A DNA stretch of 64,000 nt from Methylocystis echinoides (lineage in GTDB: Bacteria; Pseudomonadota; Alphaproteobacteria; Rhizobiales; Beijerinckiaceae): positions 1,500,501 through 1,564,500 of the forward strand of contig NZ_BSEC01000001.1 in assembly GCF_027923385.1 (NCBI RefSeq). The letters are read 5' to 3'. The translations under genes were made by a program, and so were the position numbers. Shown one piece after another: positions 37,540-47,345 of the stretch. Under the pieces are notes generated by a model. It had not been told where the DNA came from and did no database searches. It saw only the letters and a program-made list of their open reading frames with translations. Position 1 is the first letter of the stretch. Each line of letters opens with the position of its first letter.

Positions 37540-38946
37540 TTGCGCGCGCGTCTGGTTCTGCAATTCAATCCCGGCGTTTCGCTGAAGGAAGATGCGGGCG
37601 GCATTCTCTCGGCGCGCTTCGACGGCCAGATGCTCGTCCTGGGCAAGTTCAGCGCCGAGGCGCGACGGCGTGCGGCCATTCTCGAAACAGGACTGCAAAT
37701 CTTCCCACCGCAGGAAAGCGACGCGCCCGAGGTCAAGGAAATCCTTGCCGCCGCGCGACGGCTGGCTCTGCACGGCCTCGTCGAATACCGGCTCTGCGCA
37801 GACGATGGCGACATCGCCGTCATGGAGCCGCAGATGCGCGATTATGCGCCGCGTCTCCCCCAACTCGATGAATCGCGGCGCTATGTGCTGTCGCGCTTCG
37901 CCTATCTGCGTCGGCGCGGCGAGGAGATGGTGCTGGAATCGCCGCGCGCCAATGTGATCTTCCGGCTCTGCGACGCAGGGCTGGCGTCGCTTGTCGCACA
38001 TCTCGCGCGCCCCACGACGCTGGCGGAGCTTCGCGCGGCGCCGGGCTTTCCGGGAATGGAGCTGCTTGCGCTGCTTTACGACAGCCAGATGCTGTTCGCG
38101 CTCGATGCGCAGAAGGGGCTGCGCGCGTCCGAGGGCGACGATGCGCTGATCCTGTGGGATTTTCACGATCTGCTGTTTCATGTGCGCAGCACAACCGGGC
38201 GCCACGCCAATCTCACCGGCGGGCTCTACGCGCATGCGGATCTTGTGGCGCCGCAACCGACGGTGCGCCCGGGCTGGCCGGGCCCGGTGATCGATCTCAC
38301 GAAATTCCCGGATTCATCGGACTCGGCCTGCGCCGCGCTGCTGCGGTCGCGACATTCCACGCGAGTCTATGACGATGCGCATCCGATCACGGCGGCGGAG
38401 GTCGCGCGTCTCCTCGATGGCGCCGCCCGCATTATTGCGCATCAGAAAGTTGGCGGGGACGACAAGGAGCCGCCGCTCGAGATCGCCGCGCGGCCCTATC
38501 CCTCGGGCGGCGCGAGCTATGAGCTGGAGCTCTATCTTGCCGTCCGCAAATGCGACGGCCTGCCGCGCGGACTCTATCATTACGACGCCGACCGTCATGC
38601 GCTGGTCGCCATTGGTGTGGCGGAGCGCCAGCTCGACGCGCTGCTCGACGATGCGCAATATGCGATGGGCTCGGCGGCGCTTCCGCAGATCGTCATCACC
38701 ATGTCGGCGCGGTTTGGGCGCGTGCAATGGAAATACAGCGGCTTTGCCTATTCGCTGGTCCTGAAGCATGTCGGGGTGCTCATGCAGACGCTGTATCTGA
38801 TGGCGGCGGAAATGAAGCTTGGCGCCTGCGCGCTCGGCGTCGGCGACATCGATCTGTTCGCGCGCATGACGGATATTCCGTTTCATGTGGAGGGATCGGT
38901 GGGGCTGATGGCGATTGGCGGGAGGGTGGAGGAGGGGGAAGCGTGA
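37540..38946 (+). CDS. SagB-type FMN dehydrogenase (nitroreductase family)
   Basis: About 468 residues. The N-terminal half is the SagB-like helical region of unknown function. The C-terminal half is a nitroreductase fold: LLRSRHSTRVYDD (FMN binding, about residue 267), PSGGASYELELYLAV, GLYHYDADRHALVAIG, and the end block YLMAAEMKLGACALGVGD. It should oxidise azolines made by the upstream enzyme to aromatic azoles. The first ATG in frame (37462) overlaps ycaO with a non-family N-terminus; TTG 37540, two bases after the ycaO stop, is my choice but its ribosome site is weak. Translationally coupled with ycaO. Confidence 0.87.
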   Translation: MRARLVLQFNPGVSLKEDAGGILSARFDGQMLVLGKFSAEARRRAAILETGLQIFPPQESDAPEVKEILAAARRLALHGLVEYRLCADDGDIAVMEPQMRDYAPRLPQLDESRRYVLSRFAYLRRRGEEMVLESPRANVIFRLCDAGLASLVAHLARPTTLAELRAAPGFPGMELLALLYDSQMLFALDAQKGLRASEGDDALILWDFHDLLFHVRSTTGRHANLTGGLYAHADLVAPQPTVRPGWPGPVIDLTKFPDSSDSACAALLRSRHSTRVYDDAHPITAAEVARLLDGAARIIAHQKVGGDDKEPPLEIAARPYPSGGASYELELYLAVRKCDGLPRGLYHYDADRHALVAIGVAERQLDALLDDAQYAMGSAALPQIVITMSARFGRVQWKYSGFAYSLVLKHVGVLMQTLYLMAAEMKLGACALGVGDIDLFARMTDIPFHVEGSVGLMAIGGRVEEGEA

Positions 38947-39075
38947 TCTGTGCTCCCATATTCGCATCACGCCCTCTCCAGCCCGCCCCCGCTTTGCAGG
39001 AGAGAGACAGGACCGGGCCGATATGGCGAATGCGGGCGGGAGCCAGGCCGCGGTGACTCCTTTCAACAACACGCA

Positions 39076-40596
39076 ATGAGCGCCACCAGACGAGACGTCC
39101 TCATCGGCGCCGCCGCCTCCCTCGCCGCTGGCGGCGTCGCACGCGCGGCGCAGACCGAGTGGGATTACGCTTCCGCATCCGACCTCGCGGCGGCGCTTCG
39201 TGCGCGTCGCATATCCTCTGTCGAAATCGTCGATCAAACCATTCGGCGCATCGAAACCCATGACGGCGCCCTCAACGCCGTCGTCGTCCGCGACTTCGAC
39301 CGCGCCCGCGACGCCGCGCGGGCCGCCGACGCGGCGCTCGCGCGCGGCGAGGAAGGGGCCTTGCTCGGCGTTCCCGTGACGGTCAAGGAATCCTTCAACG
39401 TCGCCGGCCTGCCGACGACCTGGGGCGATCCGCATTTTCGCCATTTCACGCCAGCCGAGGACGCGCTCGCGGTTGCGCGGCTCAGGAAAGCCGGCGCGGT
39501 CATTCTCGGCAAGACCAATGTGCCGCTGTGGCTCAGCGACTGGCAGAGTTACAATAGCATCTACGGGACGACCAATAATCCGTGGGACAAACGCCTCACG
39601 CCTGGCGGTTCGTCCGGCGGTTCCGCGGCGGCGCTTGCGGCCGGTTTCGGCGCCTTGTCGCTCGGTTCGGATATGGGCGGCTCCATGCGCGCGCCGGCGC
39701 ATTATTGCGGCGTCCTCGCGCATCGGCCGACTCTCGGCGTCGCGCCGCGTCGCGGTCATGCGCCGCCGGGGGGCGATGCGACGCCGCCCGAAACGGGGCT
39801 CGCCGCCATCGGCCCGATGGCGCGGACCGCCGCCGATCTCGCGCTGGCGCTGGACGTCATCGCGGGGCCGGAAGAGGCCGGCTATCGCCTCGAACTGCCG
39901 CCCGCGCGGCGCAACAGGCTCGCCGATTTTCGCGTTCTCGTCGTCGACGCGCATCCGCTGGCGCCGACCGCGTCGGTGGTGCGGGAGGCGCTCGCGTCGC
40001 TTGTGCAAAAACTCGCGCGCGCCGGCGTTGCTGTTTCCGACAAGGCCGAGCGGCTTCCCGATCTCGCGGAAGCGGCGCGTCTTCAGGCGCGGCTGATGTC
40101 CGCCTATTGGGGCGCCGGTCTCCCGCGTCGCGCCTATGAGCGGCGTTTCGCCGAGTCCGACGCCTTCTCGCCCAAGGATCACAGCCTTGCCGCCGAACGC
40201 GCCCGCGGAGTCGTGATGAGCTACCGCGAGTGGCTCGACGCCGATGCGGCGCGGATGCGCCTGCGCAGAGAATGGCGCGAGCTGTTCAAGGAATGGGATA
40301 TCGTCATGTGCCCGGCGGCGCCGACGCTGGCCTTTCCGCACGATCATTCGACGCCGCTGGAAGCGCGACGCCTGCGGATCGACGCAAAATCCTGCCCCTA
40401 TCTCGACGCGCAACTCGTGTGGGCGACGCTGGCGACGACGCCCGGTCTTCCGGCGACGGTCGCGCCGATCGGCGCGGCCAATGGTTTACCAGTCGGCGCG
40501 CAATTCATTGGACCCTCTCTCGAGGACCGCACGCCGATCGCCTTCGCCGGGGCGCTGGCGCGCGAATTTGGCGGCTTCACGCCGCCGCCCTTATGA
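39076..40596 (+). CDS. Amidase signature enzyme with Tat-type signal
   Basis: 506-residue amidase. The N-terminus [21 protein letters not shown] has the twin-arginine pattern, so it is probably exported folded. The Ser-Ser-Lys triad is present: Lys in VTVKESFN (about 105), Ser in [11 protein letters not shown] (about 177-187) and Ser in [14 protein letters not shown] (about 203). Start 39076 is chosen for that signal. It is 130 bases after SagB and may belong to the RiPP locus (leader removal or amide hydrolysis) or be independent. It converges with lipB, overlapping by six bases. Confidence 0.85.
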   Translation: MSATRRDVLIGAAASLAAGGVARAAQTEWDYASASDLAAALRARRISSVEIVDQTIRRIETHDGALNAVVVRDFDRARDAARAADAALARGEEGALLGVPVTVKESFNVAGLPTTWGDPHFRHFTPAEDALAVARLRKAGAVILGKTNVPLWLSDWQSYNSIYGTTNNPWDKRLTPGGSSGGSAAALAAGFGALSLGSDMGGSMRAPAHYCGVLAHRPTLGVAPRRGHAPPGGDATPPETGLAAIGPMARTAADLALALDVIAGPEEAGYRLELPPARRNRLADFRVLVVDAHPLAPTASVVREALASLVQKLARAGVAVSDKAERLPDLAEAARLQARLMSAYWGAGLPRRAYERRFAESDAFSPKDHSLAAERARGVVMSYREWLDADAARMRLRREWRELFKEWDIVMCPAAPTLAFPHDHSTPLEARRLRIDAKSCPYLDAQLVWATLATTPGLPATVAPIGAANGLPVGAQFIGPSLEDRTPIAFAGALAREFGGFTPPPL

Positions 40597-41319
40597 AACG
40601 GCGACGGGGCCGAAGCTTTCCGCGAAGCGCCGCCTCAGCGTGGCGTCGACCTCAGCCATGTCGGCCGCGACGCCAAGATCGGCGAGGCTGGTGACGCCGA
40701 GATGGCTGTCGCGCACGCCGCAGGGCGTGATCCCGGTGAAGTGCGACAGATCCGGCGCGACATTGAGCGCGACGCCATGGAAGCTGATCCATTGGCGCAG
40801 GCGCACGCCGATCGCCGCGATCTTGTCCTCGGCAATTTCGCCGGCCGGGCCGCAGGGCTTGTCGGGCCGCTTCACCCAGACGCCGACGCGCGCCTCGCGT
40901 CTTTCGCCGGTCACGCCGAAATCGGCGAGGGAGCCGATGAGCCATGATTCGAGCGCGCAGACATAAGCGCGGGCGTCGCGGCGGCGGCGGGTGAGGTCGA
41001 GCATGACATAGGCCACGCGCTGGCCGGGGCCGTGATAGGTGAACTGGCCGCCGCGCCCGGTCCGATGCACGGGGAAGCGGGCGTCGAGCAGATCGGACTC
41101 CTTCGCCGAGGTTCCGGCGGTGTAGACGGGCGGATGCTCCAGCAGCCAGACCCGCTCCGGCGCGTCGCCCGCCGCCATGCGCGCGACATGCGCCTCCATT
41201 TCCGCCACGGCCGTCTCATAGTCCACATAGCCGGCGCTCGCCCGCCAGTCGACGGGCGGCCCCTCAGCCTCGGGGAGGAGGGTCGGCTGCAACCGGTCTC
41301 GTGAACAGGCCAGTGTCAT
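40591..41319 (-). CDS. lipB: Octanoyl-[ACP]:protein octanoyltransferase LipB
   Basis: 242-residue enzyme that transfers octanoate from ACP to lipoyl domains, the first step of lipoate synthesis. [39 protein letters not shown], the Lys in [11 protein letters not shown] and the catalytic Cys in GITPCGV are all seen. The ATG at 41319 overlaps the upstream small gene (ATGA). A Rhizobiales-type [10 protein letters not shown] segment fits. Convergent with the amidase. Confidence 0.95.
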   Translation of the reverse strand: MTLACSRDRLQPTLLPEAEGPPVDWRASAGYVDYETAVAEMEAHVARMAAGDAPERVWLLEHPPVYTAGTSAKESDLLDARFPVHRTGRGGQFTYHGPGQRVAYVMLDLTRRRRDARAYVCALESWLIGSLADFGVTGERREARVGVWVKRPDKPCGPAGEIAEDKIAAIGVRLRQWISFHGVALNVAPDLSHFTGITPCGVRDSHLGVTSLADLGVAADMAEVDATLRRRFAESFGPVAVS

Positions 41320-41666
41320 GGCGCGGCGTCTTTCTCGCTTCTCGGGCGCCCCTGCGCGCTTTTGATGTCGTCGATCTCGTCCAGCATGGCGAGCAGGGCG
41401 CGGATGGCCTTTTTTTCCTCTGGCGTCAGCGGTTTTTCCGGCTTGAAATGGTCCAGCAGCACCCGCAGGCCGTCACCCATGCGACCGAGCTGCTTCCCGT
41501 AGCTGCCGACATCCTCCAGCACCTGCCGTTCGACCTCTGGGGCGCTCGAATGGCCCACTTCGACATTTAGGAAGCTGAACCGGTTCCCGACAGAGCCGAA
41601 GAGATTCGTCCAGGGCGCGACGGAGACAGGCACGTCGCCCGAAAGCGGCAATCTGAAAATGGCCAA
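41316..41666 (-). CDS. Conserved hypothetical protein upstream of lipB
   Basis: 116-residue soluble protein, no signal or TM. The first half is beta-like ([34 protein letters not shown]); the second half is helical and charged ([25 protein letters not shown]). I do not recognise a function. It is translationally coupled to lipB, which suggests co-expression, but not necessarily a shared pathway. Confidence 0.7.
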   Translation of the reverse strand: MAIFRLPLSGDVPVSVAPWTNLFGSVGNRFSFLNVEVGHSSAPEVERQVLEDVGSYGKQLGRMGDGLRVLLDHFKPEKPLTPEEKKAIRALLAMLDEIDDIKSAQGRPRSEKDAAP

Positions 41667-41821
41667 GGCGACCTCCTTCGTTTTGGCAATGGCCTTTTCT
41701 ACAGCATTTTCCGCGCCGAGGGCGCGAAGCGGAAAAGAGCGGCGCCGCGCCCCTTGTCAGGGGCTGGCCGATTTGTTAGAGGCTGCGCGCCGGCGCTTCG
41801 CAGCTTGTGACAGCGCCCTGT

Positions 41822-41906
41822 GCGGCCGTGGCGGAATTGGTAGACGCGCTAGCTTGAGGTGCTAGTTGGGAGACCAGTGGAGGTTCGAGTCCTCTCGGCC
41901 GCACCA
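41822..41906 (+). tRNA. tRNA-Leu (anticodon GAG)
   Basis: 85-base gene. The acceptor stem GCGGCCG pairs with CGGCCGC. Anticodon stem CTAGC/GCTAG encloses loop TTGAGGT, giving anticodon GAG. A long variable arm (class II, as in Leu tRNAs) and the T-arm GGTTCGAGTCC follow, and CCA is encoded (41904-41906). Confidence 0.95.
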
Positions 41907-42011
41907 AGCTGACCTGCGCCAGCTTAAGCCTGTTTTCTGCGACATCAGTAAAATCTCCATCGTGGGAACTACCTATTGCTCTTCCGGGTTGCTGACTCAG
42001 GAGGGCCGACC

Positions 42012-42248
42012 ATGTCGCAGCATCCCATCCCCGATCAGAGCGCCGAAACCCCTATGCTGGTCCAGCGGGAAGTGGGCCGCGCCCTGCGACTTTCTTTCGA
42101 ATCCGTGACGCGGGAGCCGCTGTCGGATCAGATCGTCCTGCTGCTCCTGCGGATGGCCCTGGCGGAGGCGCTCAGGGTCGCTGTCGAGGAAGAAGAGCGG
42201 CAAAACATGGTCGTCGACGCCCGGGCGCGATTCAGCGTCTCTCTCTGA
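42012..42248 (+). CDS. Small NepR-like protein (candidate anti-sigma factor)
   Basis: 78-residue protein. The core VGRALRLSFESVTREPLSDQ followed by a hydrophobic helix IVLLLLRMALAEAL resembles NepR, the anti-sigma factor of the general stress EcfG-PhyR system in Alphaproteobacteria. No phyR or ecfG lies in this window, so the assignment rests on the pattern alone. GGAGGGCCGACC precedes ATG 42012; the upstream in-frame start is not supported. It could equally be an unrelated small helical protein. Confidence 0.5.
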   Translation: MSQHPIPDQSAETPMLVQREVGRALRLSFESVTREPLSDQIVLLLLRMALAEALRVAVEEEERQNMVVDARARFSVSL

Positions 42249-42537
42249 TTGTTCGCTATTCCTTGTGATTTAACAGGTACTTGTGCGTTCCGGCGTGACA
42301 ACAGGCGGCCGTCTGCCTGCTTGCGGCAAATAACAGCCACAATTTGCAACGCATGATGTGTCCCACTGGCGTAGGGGTAGGGCAGTGTACGCCTCCGTGC
42401 CCAGAAAGTGGGGGCATTAGGTCCGGGGAGTAATCCCGGTTGAACAGGTCGATGCGAGCCCTGGCGCAGGAAGCGCCGGGATGGGGCGCGAAGAACGCGA
42501 CCCTGCTCCATGGACCGAGCGCCCGGAGAGTAATCGT

Positions 42538-43416
42538 ATGAGCGTTTTTCTCGAGCACCGTCGCGGAAGCGACTATGAAGCAAGCTCCCCGCGCCGCGGG
42601 TCGAAGCGGCCTGCCAAGGCGGCAGGCGGCGATGACGCGCCGCTTTGGGGCTTTTCCTACGACCGCGCCGAAGGCGTCATCCATCTCCTGCTTGCCTTCG
42701 CAATGGTCGGCGGGGCGGCCGCCATGCTGTGGACCCTGGTCGCCGCGCCGGTACCGAAAGTCGCCGAGAAGCCGGCGGCGCCCGTAAAGATTGCAACGGC
42801 GCCGGCGCCTGCGGAAGCCAGGGCGACAGCCGATAAGCCGCCGGCGCCCATCGTGAAGGCGGAGAACAAGGCCGAGCCCGCGCCAGTCGCCTCTTCAGTG
42901 GCCGCGCCAGTCGCCTCGCCGATCCCTGCGCCAGTCCCTGCGCCTGTCGCCGCGCCGGCGATGGCGGCGGCCATGTCGCCGATCTCCATCGCGAACGCGC
43001 CGGCTCCGCTGGCGCCGCCGCCGGCGGATGTGCGCGCCAGACTCGTCGCGTCGGCCGAGACGCCGGCAAGGCCGGTCGTCACCACCCGGGAGACCGAGCC
43101 AGAGTCGTCCACGGCCGAAGCCCCGGCACAAAAGTCCGAGGAGGCGCCCGCGCAGGCGAGCGCCAGCGAAGGTGAGCGCACCCGCGCCGCCCATTGCTAT
43201 GTGAAACTTTCCGGTCGGGTTCAGACGAACGCGACCTGTCAGGTTCAGATCACGGAGAATGGCATCATCTTCCAGATTCCGGGCAAGCCGCTCTCCATCG
43301 AGCATGTGCATGGCCGAACCTGGGCCGCGACCCTGGGCGGGCGGGCGCTCGGCAATGTCTACAAGAGCGGCTCCTGCTGGGGCGGCCATGGCTTCTACGC
43401 CTGCAAGAACGGCTGA
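42538..43416 (+). CDS. Single-TM envelope protein with Ala/Pro linker
   Basis: 292-residue protein. An N-terminal basic cytoplasmic part, one TM helix (GVIHLLLAFAMVGGAAAMLW, about residues 42-62), then a long Ala/Pro/Val linker (about 70-215) leading to a C-terminal domain with four Cys (HCYVKLSG, NATCQV, GSCWGG, FYACKNG). The linker probably spans the cell wall. The architecture recalls SPOR- or TonB-like proteins, but the final domain is neither as far as I can see. Unknown function. Start MSVFLEH at 42538 has CGGAGAG upstream. Confidence 0.7.
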   Translation: MSVFLEHRRGSDYEASSPRRGSKRPAKAAGGDDAPLWGFSYDRAEGVIHLLLAFAMVGGAAAMLWTLVAAPVPKVAEKPAAPVKIATAPAPAEARATADKPPAPIVKAENKAEPAPVASSVAAPVASPIPAPVPAPVAAPAMAAAMSPISIANAPAPLAPPPADVRARLVASAETPARPVVTTRETEPESSTAEAPAQKSEEAPAQASASEGERTRAAHCYVKLSGRVQTNATCQVQITENGIIFQIPGKPLSIEHVHGRTWAATLGGRALGNVYKSGSCWGGHGFYACKNG

Positions 43417-43538
43417 GGCGCGCTCCCACGCCGACTTGGCGTTGAGCCTCGGCGCGCCGTCATCTGCGGCGCAAAGCTAACAGTTCAGAGCCGCGATGTG
43501 GCTCTGAACGCCGTCCCCGCGCGCAGGGACGCGCGTGA

Positions 43539-44429
43539 CTACTGCTCTGGGTGAACGTGCGGCTGCGTCCCGGCTTCCGCCTCGGGCGCATGGGGCGCGA
43601 GCTTCTTCTTGCCGGCGAGGGTCTTGGCGATGATCGGCTCGGTGGTTGAGGTCCAGCCGGCGGGCGCCACCGCGAGCGGGGTCTCGCCGTCGCCTTGAAC
43701 CACATGCACGAGCCGATAGCCGCGCGCCTTCAGCTCCTTGAGAAACTCCGGCAGCATTTGCGCCGTTTGCAGCTTGGAGTCGTGGAAGAGCACGATTCCC
43801 CTGCCGGTCTTCTCCAGTCGACCCATCACCAGCTCCAGCTCGCCCTTGGGCGACATGGGCGACCAGTCCGAAGCCCACAGGTCCGAGCCGAAAATCGTGT
43901 AGCCGCGCCCTTGGAGCCAGCTCACGAGTTCGGGCGTGTCAGCGAAGCCCGGGAAACGGAAGAAGGGCGCGGCCCTGCCGCCGGAGGCGCGCGCGACCGC
44001 GCGGACGCCCTTCTCGATATCCGCTTTGGCGTCGCCATCGTCGAGCAGACGCAGCGTTACGGCCGGGTGGCTGTAGGAGTGATAGCCGATGCTGTGGCCC
44101 TCGTCGGCCACGCGCTTCACCAGCGCCGGCGTCTCCTCGGCGTTGCGGCCGATGACGAAGAAGGTTGCGCGGGCGCATTCCTTTGCGAGGGCGTCGAGCA
44201 CTTTCGACGTCGGCGCGGCGGGGCCGTCGTCAAAGGTCAGGACCACTTCGTGATCCTGCAGGTCGAGCGTGCGCGGATAGCTTTGCAGGCCGATGGCGGT
44301 CCCCTTGGGGCCGATCTCGATCGTGCGGGAGACGCCAAGCGCGTCGGGTCCGCAGTCGCGGGCCGCGGCGGGCGCCGCGAGGCTGAGCGGGAGCAGGCAG
44401 AAGAGAGCGGCGCGGTAAATTCGGGACAT
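43539..44429 (-). CDS. Polysaccharide deacetylase (NodB homology) exported protein
   Basis: 296-residue enzyme with signal peptide (FCLLPLSLAAPAAA, cleavage near residue 20). The NodB domain has TFDDGP (metal Asp), the HSYSHP His pair, and FFRFPGF. It would deacetylate a polysaccharide, either peptidoglycan or an exopolysaccharide. The C-terminus is acidic and His-containing. Start MSRIYRA at 44429. It is divergent from mgtE, with 70 bases between. Confidence 0.88.
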   Translation of the reverse strand: MSRIYRAALFCLLPLSLAAPAAARDCGPDALGVSRTIEIGPKGTAIGLQSYPRTLDLQDHEVVLTFDDGPAAPTSKVLDALAKECARATFFVIGRNAEETPALVKRVADEGHSIGYHSYSHPAVTLRLLDDGDAKADIEKGVRAVARASGGRAAPFFRFPGFADTPELVSWLQGRGYTIFGSDLWASDWSPMSPKGELELVMGRLEKTGRGIVLFHDSKLQTAQMLPEFLKELKARGYRLVHVVQGDGETPLAVAPAGWTSTTEPIIAKTLAGKKKLAPHAPEAEAGTQPHVHPEQ

Positions 44430-44499
44430 GCTGTTTTTGCCGGTTTGCATCCGCGCGCGCGCGGGTTAGAGAGCCTTGAGCCTTGTAGCGGGATTCGGC

Positions 44500-45912
44500 A
44501 TGCCACTCGACCATGAAGAAACGACGCCGAGCGCCGAAGGTTTCCGCGAAGATGGCGGCGGCGGACCCGACGCCGATTTCGTCTTCGAGGTCGAGGCCGC
44601 CATTGCGCTCGGCGACTCCAGCCGGGTCCATGAACTCGTCGGCGGCCTGCATGAGGCCGATGTCGGCGCGCTGCTCGAACGCCTGAGCCACGAGGCGCGT
44701 CCGCGTCTCGTCGAACTGATGGGCGCGGATTTCGACTTTACCGCGCTCATGGAGGTGGGTGAAGCCACCCGCGAGGATATTCTTGAGGAATTGCCGGTCG
44801 AGACGCTCGTCGAGGGCGTGCGCGAGCTGGAAAGCGACGACGCCGTCGCCATTCTCGAGGCGCTGGAGCCGGAAGAGCAGGACGAGGTTCTCGACGCGCT
44901 GCCCGCGCAGGAGCGGATCGTCCTGCGCCGCTCGCTGGATTATCCGGAAGATTCGGCCGGCCGTCTCATGCAGACGACGCTGATCGCCGTGCCGCCCTTC
45001 TGGACTGCCGGCCGCGTGCTGGATTTCTTCCGCGAGACCGAAGGCGAGGAGCTTCCGGACAGCTTTTTCGAGGTCTTTGTCGTCGATCCCGGCTACCATC
45101 TGCTGGGCACGGTCTTTCTCGACGCGCTGGTGCGGGCGCGGCCCGACGCGCGGCTCGACGAGATCATGCAGGCCGACCGGCGGCGGGTGAAGGCGACCGA
45201 GGACGGCGCCGAGGCGGCGCGGCTGTTCGAACGCTACAATCTCGTCTCCGTGCCCGTCGTGGACGGCTCCGAGCGCCTTGTCGGCGTGCTCACCATCGAC
45301 GACATCGTCGACGTCATCCAGGAACAGGCTTCGGAGGAGATCAAGGCGCTCGGCGGCGTGAATCCGGAAGAAGAGCTGACCGACGATTTCTGGTGGATCG
45401 CCCGCAGCCGCTTCGCCTGGCTGTTCATCAACATGCTAACGGCCTTCATCACCTCCACGGTGCTGAAGAGCTTCCAGTCGCAACTGGAGCAAATGGTGGC
45501 GCTCGCGGTCCTCGGGCCGATCATCGCGGGGCAGGGGGGCAATTCCGCCACCCAGACCATGACCGTGGCCGTGCGGGCGCTCGCCACGCGCGAGCTCAAT
45601 CGGTCCAATGCGCTGAAAATTATTTTCCGCGAACTGGCGATTGGCGCGGTCAATGGCGCGGCCTTCGGCCTGGTGACGGGCGTCGTCGCCGCCAACTGGT
45701 TCCAGAACGTCGGGCTTTTGCCGGTTATGGCCTTGGCGATGTTTACGAATCTGGTCGCCGGCGCGTTCGGCGGCATCGTCGTGCCGCTGATTTTCGACCG
45801 CTTCAAATTCGATCCTGCCGTCTCCTCCGGTCCCTTCGTGACCACCATCACCGATGTGGTGGGTTACGGGGCTTTCCTTACAATCGCCAGCATCTGGTTT
45901 CACTTGGGGTGA
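44500..45912 (+). CDS. mgtE: Magnesium transporter MgtE
   Basis: 470-residue Mg2+ channel. The N-domain is cytoplasmic (residues 20-150, with LEALEPEEQDEVLDALP repeats). Two CBS domains follow (about 160-280: AGRVLDFFRETEGEE and VVDGSERLVGVLTIDDIVDVI). Then five TM helices, with the pore-lining GPIIAGQGGNSATQTM. Length and order match MgtE. ATG 44500 is chosen; a TTG 24 bases upstream is possible. No M-box-like leader is obvious in the short upstream gap. Confidence 0.94.
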   Translation: MPLDHEETTPSAEGFREDGGGGPDADFVFEVEAAIALGDSSRVHELVGGLHEADVGALLERLSHEARPRLVELMGADFDFTALMEVGEATREDILEELPVETLVEGVRELESDDAVAILEALEPEEQDEVLDALPAQERIVLRRSLDYPEDSAGRLMQTTLIAVPPFWTAGRVLDFFRETEGEELPDSFFEVFVVDPGYHLLGTVFLDALVRARPDARLDEIMQADRRRVKATEDGAEAARLFERYNLVSVPVVDGSERLVGVLTIDDIVDVIQEQASEEIKALGGVNPEEELTDDFWWIARSRFAWLFINMLTAFITSTVLKSFQSQLEQMVALAVLGPIIAGQGGNSATQTMTVAVRALATRELNRSNALKIIFRELAIGAVNGAAFGLVTGVVAANWFQNVGLLPVMALAMFTNLVAGAFGGIVVPLIFDRFKFDPAVSSGPFVTTITDVVGYGAFLTIASIWFHLG

Positions 45913-45965
45913 GTCGGACGGGCGCATTAACGCTTCGTTACCGGCTGAGGGGATAATTTGACGAA

Positions 45966-46997
45966 ATGAGCTCGTTGAATTTTTCTGTATCGCGTCTCAC
46001 CGCGCTCGCTTGCGTTGCAGCCAGCGTCGTGACCCTCGCCGCCTGCGGCAGCTCGTATGATCCGAGCTACGCCAAGCGCCCGCGTTTCGCCACCAGCGCC
46101 CCGCTGGTCAACGCCAAGAAGGACCCGACCTTCCTCGCCTATGCGGTGCCGGAGTCGGATCTGCATCTCTTCCCCGCGACCCGCAGCGCCGAATTCGCCA
46201 TCCACGGCATCGACGTCTCCAAATATCAGGGGGACATCGACTGGGAGCAGGTGAAGGAGTCCGGCGTCAGTTTCGCCTTCATCAAGGCGACCGAGGGCGG
46301 CGACAAGGCGGATTCCAAGTTCCAGTACAATTGGGCGGCCTCGAAGGCCGCCGGCGTGCCGCGCGGGGCCTATCACTTCGTCTACTGGTGCCGCCAGCCG
46401 CACGAGGAGATCGCCAATTTCGCGTCGGTCGTCCCCAACGAGCCGGACGCCCTGCCGCCGGTTCTCGACGTCGAGCCGACGCCCGAATCGAAGAGCTGCA
46501 AGCGCACGCTCTATCGCGAGGAAGCGATCCGCGACATGCGGCTCATGCTGGAGGCGATGGAGCGCCATTACGGCAAGAAGCCGATCATCTATTCGTCGGT
46601 CGACTTCTATCAGGCGATTCTCCAGCCTGACGCCCTGTCCGAATATCCGATCTGGGTGCGCTCGACGAAATATCACCCGAAAGTGCGCTACGGCGACCGC
46701 AAATGGACCTTCTGGCAGTATCGCTCCGACGGGCGCGTGCCGGGAATCGTCGGCGCGGTGGATCAGAACACCTTCAATGGCTCGGACGAGCACTGGCGGA
46801 GCTGGCTCGCCGCCCAGACCGGCCTGCACGCCTCCCCGGCCGTGGCCCATAAGCCGGTCGCGGACGATCGCAGCGCCAACAAGCTGATCGAAGACGATCC
46901 GGCCATGCTGAAGGGCGCCGACAAGGGCGCCTATGAGAAGGATGGCGGCGCGCCAACGCCGCCGGCCGCCGTCGAGAATCCGCCGAATAAGGGTTAG
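45966..46997 (+). CDS. GH25 lysozyme-like lipoprotein
   Basis: 343-residue lipoprotein. The signal sequence ends in lipobox LAAC (Cys about residue 27). The GH25 muramidase fold shows HGIDVSKYQGDIDW (catalytic Asp), AFIKATEGGD, GAYHFVYW, VLDVEPT (catalytic Glu region) and KWTFWQYRSDG. It would cleave peptidoglycan from the outer membrane side. The C-terminal tail is charged and Pro-rich. It follows mgtE by 53 bases. Confidence 0.9.
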   Translation: MSSLNFSVSRLTALACVAASVVTLAACGSSYDPSYAKRPRFATSAPLVNAKKDPTFLAYAVPESDLHLFPATRSAEFAIHGIDVSKYQGDIDWEQVKESGVSFAFIKATEGGDKADSKFQYNWAASKAAGVPRGAYHFVYWCRQPHEEIANFASVVPNEPDALPPVLDVEPTPESKSCKRTLYREEAIRDMRLMLEAMERHYGKKPIIYSSVDFYQAILQPDALSEYPIWVRSTKYHPKVRYGDRKWTFWQYRSDGRVPGIVGAVDQNTFNGSDEHWRSWLAAQTGLHASPAVAHKPVADDRSANKLIEDDPAMLKGADKGAYEKDGGAPTPPAAVENPPNKG

Positions 46998-47098
46998 CGG
47001 GGGTAGCCAGCGGGCGCGTTTTCGCATATACGCTCCGCACCAGTTTCCGCCGCGCGGCGAGCCCGCGCGGCCTTCGCCGTTGATAAAGAGAGAAGAAA

Positions 47099-47287
47099 AT
47101 GGCCGTTCCGAAGCGAAAAGTCTCCCCCATGAAGCGGGGCTTCCGTCGTTCCGCCGACGCCCTCAAGGCCCCGACCTATGTCGAGGACAAGGACTCCGGC
47201 GAGCTGCGCCGTCCGCACCACGTCGACCTGAAGACCGGCATGTATCGCGGTCGCCAGGTGCTGAAGGTCAAGTCGGCCGAGGAATAA
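47099..47287 (+). CDS. rpmF: 50S ribosomal protein L32
   Basis: 62-residue ribosomal protein starting [20 protein letters not shown], the usual alphaproteobacterial bL32 N-terminus. The rest ([18 protein letters not shown]) also fits. It lacks the Zn-binding Cys pairs, as expected for this lineage. Start 47099 has AGAGAGAAG upstream and a strong terminator follows. Confidence 0.97.
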   Translation: MAVPKRKVSPMKRGFRRSADALKAPTYVEDKDSGELRRPHHVDLKTGMYRGRQVLKVKSAEE

Positions 47288-47310
47288 GGCGCGTTTGCGC
47301 TGAATCGAAA

Positions 47311-47337
47311 AGCGGGCTCATGGCCCGCTTTTTTTAT
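47311..47337 (+). terminator. Intrinsic terminator of rpmF
   Basis: AGCGGGC, loop TCATG, GCCCGCT, then seven T. A textbook rho-independent terminator 23 bases after the rpmF stop. Confidence 0.93.
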
Positions 47338-47345
47338 GCCGAGCG

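Noticed and set aside
38314..40413. A 699-codon minus-strand open frame opposite sagB and the amidase
   Set aside because: No recognisable domain; both plus-strand genes are well supported.
44430..44499. M-box or other Mg2+ riboswitch before mgtE
   Set aside because: The gap is only about 70 bases and shows no matching conserved core.
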